A stretch of DNA of 7,416 nucleotides from Lautropia sp. (GTDB lineage Bacteria > Pseudomonadota > Gammaproteobacteria > Burkholderiales > Burkholderiaceae_E). The position numbers and the translations under genes are program-made. Shown here one piece after another: positions 5,893 to 7,416 of the stretch (position 1 is the stretch's first letter; each line of letters begins with the position of its first letter). The notes below the pieces were generated by a model. It worked only from the letters and a program-made list of their open reading frames with translations. It was not told where the DNA came from and searched no databases. The DNA is taken from assembly GCA_013813615.1 (NCBI GenBank), contig JACCRJ010000702.1, positions 1 through 7,416 of the forward strand, written 5' to 3'.

Positions 5893-7226
5893 CGGCCCGG
5901 CCCCGATTCGATTGAAGCCCGCACACGCATCCCGACTGAAGCCGCCATGTCCGCGAAACCGGGGAAGGAGGTGGTGACATTGCCGGTATCGAGGATGGTG
6001 ATCGGCCCGCTCGAGCGCAGGGCGGCGACGGCAAAGGCCATCGCGATGCGATGGTCGCCGTGCGACTCCACCGTACCGCCCGCAAACGGATTGGCTTCTG
6101 CGCCCCGCCCGACGATGCGCATGCCGTCCGGCTTGACCTGCGCCGGCATGCCGATCCCGGCCAGACCTTCGGCCATCACCGCAATCCGGTCCGACTCCTT
6201 GACCCGCAACTCTTGCGCCCCGCGCAGCACGGTGTCGCCTTCGGCGCAGGCCGCCGCGACGAACAGCACCGGGAACTCGTCGATGGCAAGCGGCACCCAC
6301 TCCGGCGGTATCTCCAGGCCCTTGAGCCTTGCCGCCCGCACGCGCAGGTCGGCGACGGGTTCGCCACCGATGGTCCGCGGGTTGATTTCGGTAATGTCGG
6401 CGCCCATCGCGCGCAGGATGTGCAGCACCCCGGTGCGGGTCGGATTGATGCCGACGTGGCGCAGGGTCAGTTCCGCCCGCGCACCGATACTGGCCGCCAC
6501 CAGGAAGAATGCTGCCGACGAGATGTCTGCCGGGATGTCGATGCGGGAGCCACTCAGCGGCTGGCCGCCGACGATGGACACCGTCGAGCCCTCACGGCCG
6601 ACCTCGACGCCGAAGGCGGCCAGCATCCGTTCGGTATGGTCACGGGTCGGCGCCGGCTCAGTCACCCGCGTGGTGCCGTCGGCATAGAGCCCGGCGAGGA
6701 TCAGAGCCGACTTGACCTGTGCACTTGCCACGCCCATCCGGATCTCGGCGGGTCGCAGACGGCCGACCGGATGCACGAGCAGCGGCGGATGCCCGTCGAC
6801 GCTGTCGATCTTCGCCCCCATCAGGGCAAGCGGCTCGATGACCCGGCGCATCGGCCGGCGGCTAAGGCTCGCATCGCCCAGCAGCCGGGACTCGAACGAC
6901 TGCCCCGCCAGCAGCCCGCACAACAGCCGCATCGACGTGCCGGAGTTGCCGCAATCCAGCGGCCCGGCCGGCGGCCGCAGCCCGCGCAGGCCTGCCCCGC
7001 GAACCGTCACCGCCCCGCGCTGGGGCCCGTCGATGGCGACGCCCAGCATCCGGAAGACGTTCATCGTCGCCAGCGCGTCGGCACCCTCCAGGAAGCCGGA
7101 GATGCGCGTCTCGCCCTCGGCAAGCGCACCGAGCATGATCGATCGATGGGAGATCGATTTGTCACCCGGCACGCGCAACTCGCCCCGGATCCGACCCCCC
7201 GGCAAGGCAGACAGCGTCTGAAACAT
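5889..7226 (-). CDS. aroA: 3-phosphoshikimate 1-carboxyvinyltransferase (EPSP synthase), class II type
   Basis: Sixth step of the shikimate pathway: it joins phosphoenolpyruvate to shikimate 3-phosphate to give EPSP, the precursor of chorismate. The 445-residue product carries [10 protein letters not shown] (19-28), [12 protein letters not shown] (90-101), [10 protein letters not shown] (117-126), SAQVKSA (158-164), TRDHTERM (184-191), NPTRTG (261-266), the catalytic aspartate in IDEFP (315-319), RVKESDR (341-347) and SHGDHRIAM (389-396). It has all four sequence marks used to define class II enzymes (GDK, SAQ.K, R.H.E and N.TR), and its closest look is to Bacillus-type sequences. At the site where the CP4 enzyme has alanine (CP4 Ala100) it has glycine (G96), as in glyphosate-sensitive enzymes. 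I start at the ATG at 7226, with GGAGGA 8 bases ahead; an in-frame TTG at 7274 gives an extension unlike the family. It overlaps cmk by 4 bases. Confidence 0.97.
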   Translation of the reverse strand: MFQTLSALPGGRIRGELRVPGDKSISHRSIMLGALAEGETRISGFLEGADALATMNVFRMLGVAIDGPQRGAVTVRGAGLRGLRPPAGPLDCGNSGTSMRLLCGLLAGQSFESRLLGDASLSRRPMRRVIEPLALMGAKIDSVDGHPPLLVHPVGRLRPAEIRMGVASAQVKSALILAGLYADGTTRVTEPAPTRDHTERMLAAFGVEVGREGSTVSIVGGQPLSGSRIDIPADISSAAFFLVAASIGARAELTLRHVGINPTRTGVLHILRAMGADITEINPRTIGGEPVADLRVRAARLKGLEIPPEWVPLAIDEFPVLFVAAACAEGDTVLRGAQELRVKESDRIAVMAEGLAGIGMPAQVKPDGMRIVGRGAEANPFAGGTVESHGDHRIAMAFAVAALRSSGPITILDTGNVTTSFPGFADMAASVGMRVRASIESGPGR

Positions 7227-7234
7227 GAAAAACT

Positions 7235-7240
7235 TCCTCC
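7235..7240 (-). promoter_or_regulatory. Strong ribosome binding site of aroA
   Basis: GGAGGA on the minus strand, 8 bases before the ATG at 7226. It is the best Shine-Dalgarno sequence in the window and settles the start over the upstream in-frame TTG at 7274. Confidence 0.85.
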
Positions 7241-7280
7241 CGCGCCCTGAGACGACTAGGTAGACTGGCAACACGCGAAC

Positions 7281-7328
7281 GCAACTGCCAACCGTGCAAC
7301 TGCCGACGCGACTGCCCGTGCAACTGCA
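7281..7328. repeat. Imperfect short direct repeats upstream of aroA
   Basis: The plus-strand core GCAACTGC occurs at 7281-7288, 7296-7303 and 7320-7327, with a one-mismatch copy GCGACTGC at 7308-7315. Start-to-start spacing is 15, 12 and 12 bases. The array lies 55-100 bases before the aroA ATG, within the likely promoter and leader region. It could be a clustered operator or simple slippage-derived sequence. No convincing -10 or -35 pair was found in it. Confidence 0.5.
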
Positions 7329-7352
7329 GTCGAACCGCGGATCCGCATCAGG

Positions 7353-7415
7353 CTAGATGTTCAACTGGTTTCTACGTTCGAGCAAATCCAGGCCGGCCGC
7401 ACGCACTGCCCCCGC
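7353..7415 (-). CDS. Possible 3' end of an unidentified upstream gene, cut by the right edge
   Basis: A minus-strand frame is open from the right edge for 20 codons to a TAG at 7353-7355. Its last residues, AAGLDLLERRNQLNI, look like a terminal amphipathic helix. In betaproteobacteria the gene before aroA is often tyrA, but I cannot match this end to TyrA or any other family. The other reading of the same bases is a plus-strand gene starting at the ATG at 7357 (MFNWFLRSSKSRPAARTAPA), which would be divergent from aroA. Twenty codons cannot decide between these, or against neither being real. Confidence 0.25.
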   Translation of the reverse strand, partial: AGAVRAAGLDLLERRNQLNI

Positions 7416-7416
7416 G

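Noticed and set aside
7137..7149. GATCGATCGAT run inside aroA
   Set aside because: It is a short simple-sequence stretch fully explained by conserved coding sequence (the SHRSIMLG region).
6051..7250. A 399-codon plus-strand open frame opposite aroA
   Set aside because: It is complementary to a well-conserved EPSP synthase, has no motif of its own, and shows the His/Arg/Pro/Gln-rich make-up of antisense frames.
7227..7274. Longer aroA from the in-frame TTG at 7274
   Set aside because: The extra 16 residues are unlike the family, and GGAGGA lies at the right distance from the ATG at 7226.

Overview
This is an ordinary, GC-rich chromosomal core region, with every confident gene on the minus strand. 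I found no mobile element, CRISPR array, tRNA, rRNA or defence system, and I see no previously undescribed system in it. Protein details point to a betaproteobacterium. Ribosomal protein S1 has the N-terminal stretch beginning [10 protein letters not shown] and the tail ending [14 protein letters not shown]. IhfB carries [15 protein letters not shown], and LapA and LapB have the N-termini typical of that class. I cannot place the genus; affinity to Rhodocyclales, Nitrosomonadales or Burkholderiales is a guess.

Read in the direction of transcription (right to left), the order is: a short possible end of an unidentified upstream gene (about 7353-7415); aroA (EPSP synthase, 5889-7226); cmk (CMP kinase, 5206-5892, ATGA overlap with aroA); a 161-bp gap with a strong GC-rich hairpin; rpsA (ribosomal protein S1, 3332-5044); a 228-bp gap with a REP-like hairpin just after rpsA and the ihfB leader; ihfB (2759-3103, core start at 3052); lapA (2420-2743); lapB (1182-2381); ubiA (248-1123). 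After ubiA there is a 138-bp gap with an imperfect LexA-box-like sequence, then a possible gene start at 109 running off the left edge.

The aroA-cmk-rpsA-ihfB-lapA-lapB block is a known proteobacterial housekeeping cluster. It joins shikimate-pathway aromatic synthesis, pyrimidine nucleotide supply, translation initiation, DNA bending and envelope (LPS) homeostasis. UbiA attaches the polyprenyl tail to 4-hydroxybenzoate, which derives from chorismate, so the first and last genes share a metabolic route, but I would not read a dedicated system into that.

The points most worth a second look are the class II type AroA in a betaproteobacterial cluster, ubiA following lapB where heptose genes are often found, a possibly translated N-terminal extension on IhfB, the cmk-rpsA hairpin, the REP-like element after rpsA, and the candidate SOS-controlled gene at the left edge.
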